DNA of 64,000 bases. It comes from Isoetes taiwanensis. Taxonomy: Eukaryota > Streptophyta > Lycopodiopsida > Isoetales > Isoetaceae. The position numbers and the translations under genes are program-made. The DNA is taken from positions 6,666,435 to 6,730,434 of the forward strand of contig JAJEKV010000006.1 of the NCBI GenBank assembly GCA_021234155.1, in the 5' to 3' direction. A model generated the notes under the pieces. It worked only from the letters and a program-made list of their open reading frames with translations, did not search any database and was not told where the DNA came from. Shown piece after piece: positions 61,490 to 64,000 of the stretch (positions are counted from its first letter, which is position 1; every line of letters begins with the position of its first letter).

Positions 61490-61524
61490 CGTCGTTAAAC
61501 GACGTTGCTTACGTAACCACGCCG
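61490..61524. repeat. 35-bp near-perfect palindrome in the CACTA right subterminal region
   Basis: The left arm CGTAAGCAACGTCGTT (61491-61506), a single central A, and the right arm AACGACGTTGCTTACG (61508-61523) are exact inverse complements. One further A/T pair lies outside them. It lies at the start of the right subterminal motif cluster and contains two facing copies of the motif. Confidence 0.9.
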
Positions 61525-61888
61525 TCGACAACGGCCGCTGGCAACGCCGCCGTACGCCCGGCCGCGTGGTCGCCGCGTGCGTGGCGACGTCGTTAAACGG
61601 CGTCAAACACGCGGTCCCACGCCGCCAACTTTCGCTTCGCCGACGCCACGCCGCCGGCCCAGCCAAGGCGCGTGGCGCGTATGGCGTCGTTGAACGGCGT
61701 CACGTCGTCGCTTTAAGACGGCGGCAGCCGTTCGCGGCAGATATAGCGGCGCCGTCCGCGTCGTATAAACGGCGTGCGGGACGTCGTTATAGGCGCCGTT
61801 CATCGACTTTTTTGGCGTCGTTCATCGGCGTTCAAACGACGTCTGGACGTCGTAATAGACGTCGTAACAGGGCAATTTTTTTGTAGTG

Positions 61889-63116
61889 CACTCCATCCGC
61901 CCCTCCTGTGCATACTTTGCAGATGGGCTAAATCAGGCTCTGGCGTGACTCTAGCCTTCCGGATCACGCAATCCCATGGCATCATCCATCGGGACTACTC
62001 CGGTTGCATCTCCCCGGTCCGGCGAGGCGGGGAAGAGTTGCGCCTCCCTTCCCGTGGTCTAGAAGTTCCGGTGGGCGGCTAGAGAATCGTGGTGACACCA
62101 CGATTAAGTACCCGACTTAACCCCCAAAACGAGAGCCAAGCCGACACTTGCAGCTCTCGGAGGCGGCGGCACCATGCCCCAGGAGGTGTCGGACCCATGC
62201 TCGGCCCTCACGAAGTGACCGACCATAAGCCTAGCCCACTATGGGATCCCCCGAAGCCCCCACTCGGCAGGGATCCTCCCTCCACATTGCTTCTAGCCCC
62301 GTTGTGTGGTGCTGAGTCGCATCATAGCCCCAATAGCCTGGTGGGCTCCTATGCACAGGCCGCAACTAATAGGAACTAAGGGATCTACTCTAGGAGCATA
62401 CTACATATGGCCCTAGGTCTCTACCCCCCTTCCCAATACAAGAGGAGCAAACATGATCAACCATCATCACATAATCATCATATCATGAGAATAATCATAA
62501 GGACTCTTAACCTAATCATACAAATCTAACTAATGGTTAGGGTTCATTGATTAGGGTTCAAGATGATGAATACGGGTTCTAGGATGGCTCTACCCTAGAT
62601 ACAAGATACTAGCACATCTGGAATGCTAATTCCAGGTGAACTATCATAACTACTACCCTACATACACCTCCCGGCTCTCCCTCCGTGATCCAGTCTCCAT
62701 GGTCTTCGACTCACGTAATGCTGCTCTTGCTCCAAGAACGGGTCTACCCTACGGGGGCTGCTGCACCAGCCTATGCCACAGCAAACGATGTTCGAAACGG
62801 GGTTTCGAGCAGGTAGATGAGTCTCTGGGAGCTAGGGCTGGAAAGAGGCCTAGGGTTAGGGTTCCCACTAATATAAGTTAGGTCCACCTAGGATGCCACG
62901 TGGCACCAATAGGGTGAGTCCTGTGTGGCGGGTGCCCAATAGGTTAAGGCCACGTGGAAAATGGTCTTAACCTATGGTTGGCTAAGTTATGTGAATAACT
63001 TAGTCATGCCCCCTAGTGCCACCATCCATGGTATACAAGACTATGAACTTAGGCTTGTATAGTGACGGGTCCAGGAATATACGTATTTATGGCCTATATT
63101 CCCCTGGAACGTCACA
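61889..63116 (-). repeat. 3' LTR (at least part) of a second gypsy element, minus strand
   Basis: Read on the minus strand the repeat starts TGTGACGTTCCAGGGG at 63116, directly after the polypurine run AAGGGGGGGAGAA. It continues with plant-LTR-like GC-rich sequence. A possible minus-strand TATA-like ACTTATATTAG lies near 62870. Its far end is not visible; it may continue beyond the CACTA insertion at 61888 into a flank F copy. The frames at 62089-62379 and 62636-62881 show no domain. Apart from these landmarks I see no gene in this stretch. Confidence 0.55.
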
Positions 63117-63130
63117 TTCTCCCCCCCTTA
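63117..63130 (-). other. Polypurine tract of the second gypsy element
   Basis: On the minus strand the run TAAGGGGGGGAGAA lies directly before the LTR start TGTGACG. This is the standard arrangement for the plus-strand primer of LTR retrotransposons and fixes the LTR edge and the element's orientation. Confidence 0.7.
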
Positions 63131-63160
63131 GGACAATGCTGTCCTCAGCATTGCGCTAAG
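63127..63160. repeat. Short hairpin beside the polypurine tract
   Basis: CAATGCTG and CAGCATTG form an exact 8-bp stem around a TCCT loop, with an outer TTAG/CTAA pairing. It overlaps the edge of the polypurine tract of the minus-strand gypsy element. Confidence 0.65.
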
Positions 63161-63911
63161 GTGACGAACCTACCTTATGCCTGCAAAAGAAACAACATGT
63201 CATGCCCTTTAATTTACTTTAACAATCAACTTTTATTAGTTAAGTACCTATACAAAATTTTATTTCTTACAATAATTCAAAATATTATTGTAAGAGTTAT
63301 TAGGGTTCATAATCTAGATTATGGCTCCCCCTATCTTCTCGTAATGCGCTCCTCATTAATGCCCGCCTTTTACTTGCATGCACAAGGAACACATTACGTT
63401 AGTTTAATTAATAAATTTGTGGTTTTAGGGGACCACCCCCCTTACCTCCTTGAGCCGAAACTACTGGCTCAAGGTTGTCCTACTACCTTGCCCAAGATCA
63501 TGGCCCTTTCGGATTTGAGCTTAAGGAACATTTAAGATGCTCCTATCATCGCCCATGATCAAGTGCTACCTTGTACACGATCCCCCAGATCGAGTACACC
63601 CCAGTGCATCATGCCCCGAGGGTTGCAAGCTAGGGAACGTCTCACGATCCCATCATCGCGCATGATCACTTTAACCTTCACCATGACCCTCCTACGGCCA
63701 GGTGTGCGTACTCCGCATCGCGGCATAGAGATCATCCGATATGTCCCATCATCGCCCACCATGCCTCATTCCTCACTCACATGACCCTAATGGTCATGCG
63801 CACCACTTGGTGCGTGTGGCCTAGAGAATGCCCTAAAGGTGTATCCCATCATCGCCCACACCTAACTAGAATGCATGCGCCAGGGTCTAGGCTAACTAAC
63901 AAGCATACTAG
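63131..63911 (-). other. 3' untranslated region of the second gypsy element with ~100-bp spaced motif
   Basis: This lies between the presumed pol stop (63912) and the polypurine tract. The motif CCCATCATCGC (plus strand) recurs at 63542 (as CCTATCATCGC), 63649, 63745 and 63845, about 100 bp apart, which suggests decayed tandem units. The frame at 63062-63535 (157 aa, plus strand) crosses the LTR edge and the polypurine tract and is unlikely to be a gene. Nothing else is recognised. Confidence 0.45.
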
Positions 63912-63998
63912 CTAACCACCTGGCAAGTCGGGGTCGACTAAGTCGGAGACGACTCGCCCATCGAACTCCTTCATAAACTCTGGGTATTGCTTCTCCAA
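63912..63998 (-). CDS. C-terminal end of a gypsy polyprotein, partial
   Basis: On the minus strand the frame entering from the window edge reads LEKQYPEFMKEF and continues FDGRVVSDLVDPDLPGG to a stop at 63912-63914. A short acidic/aromatic tail of the EKQYPEF kind is typical after the integrase C-terminus or chromodomain of plant Ty3/gypsy pol proteins. The position upstream of a polypurine tract and LTR on the same strand agrees. Only 28 codons are visible, so the call rests mainly on context. Confidence 0.45.
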   Translation of the reverse strand: MEKQYPEFMKEFDGRVVSDLVDPDLPGG

Positions 63999-64000
63999 AT

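Larger units (their letters stand above)
60216..61888 (+). mobile_element. CACTA-type right-end region with inverted subterminal motifs
   Basis: Near 60238-60300 and again at 61480-61880 the sequence is packed with GTCGTT/AACGAC motifs, often as small palindromes, and phrases such as GGCGTCGTT, the reverse complement of the left-end AACGACGCC. The region ends GGGCAATTTTTTTGTAGTG at 61888, the inverse of the CACTACAAAAA type terminus common in plant CACTA elements. The trinucleotide CAC follows. Between the motif clusters lie a T/C-rich tract and a 236-bp tandem duplication. No transposase domain was recognised, so the element seems non-autonomous. Beyond the first eight bases the two termini differ, so they may come from two related elements. 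Confidence 0.6.

Noticed and set aside
61566-61886. Arginine-rich frames in the GC-rich subterminal regions (also 297-776 and 28310-28681).
   Set aside because: They are produced by repeats of the CGACGCC/GGCGTCG motif and run across the transposon terminus.
63062-63535. 157-aa plus-strand frame near the right edge.
   Set aside because: It crosses the LTR edge, the polypurine tract and the hairpin of a minus-strand retroelement and has no recognisable domain.

Overview
The window looks like intergenic DNA from a land plant with a large, repeat-rich genome. I see no intact host gene, no rRNA or tRNA gene and no CRISPR array. It is built from three kinds of repeat: CACTA-type (En/Spm) transposon ends, a tandem repeat with a monomer of about 1.12 kb, and Ty3/gypsy LTR retrotransposons. 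Hundreds of 60-240 aa open frames can be drawn across the tandem arrays, but they are by-products of a GC-balanced repeat and change frame from monomer to monomer.

Layout: three paralogous blocks follow each other in direct orientation. Each block has (i) a flank of about 230 bp; (ii) a sequence starting CACTACAAGG, followed by a GC-rich subterminal region full of AACGACG/GACGCC motifs and an A/T homopolymer spacer; (iii) an array of the 1.12-kb monomer; (iv) a tail of 300-400 bp starting at the sequence CATGTTGAGATAAAC and ending in poly-A. The arrays lie at 821-14860, 28801-42604 and 45788-59911. By eye each holds 12 copies of a fixed anchor (GTTTAGATCAAATAG), with the same special first and last monomers. 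Blocks 1 and 2 end in a shared AT-rich segment of about 1.5-1.7 kb (26248-27960; 43011-44520). Block 3 instead runs into a CACTA right end (60216-61888) with inverted subterminal motifs, terminating in TTTTTTTGTAGTG. The trinucleotide CAC precedes the left CACTA end and follows the right one, as expected for a 3-bp target duplication. The simplest reading is a giant non-autonomous CACTA element carrying a long internal satellite array, partly multiplied in the genome or in the assembly.

Block 1 also carries an 11-kb Ty3/gypsy retrotransposon (15268-26247) with about 0.6-kb LTRs and a frameshifted gag-RT-RNase H-integrase order. About 4 kb of extra sequence lies between integrase and the 3' LTR and includes a coiled-coil-like stretch. 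Block 2 has the corresponding site without the insertion. At the right edge (61889-64000) is the 3' LTR, polypurine tract and pol tail of a second gypsy element on the minus strand. The CACTA element appears to have inserted in or beside that LTR.

Parts of the window read like consensus artefacts. At 44520-45787 two colinear templates (a block boundary and one satellite monomer) are interleaved in short runs. The monomer at 41165-41890 is similarly mixed, and array 1 is full of small indels. The blocks should therefore be confirmed on individual long reads before their number or order is trusted.
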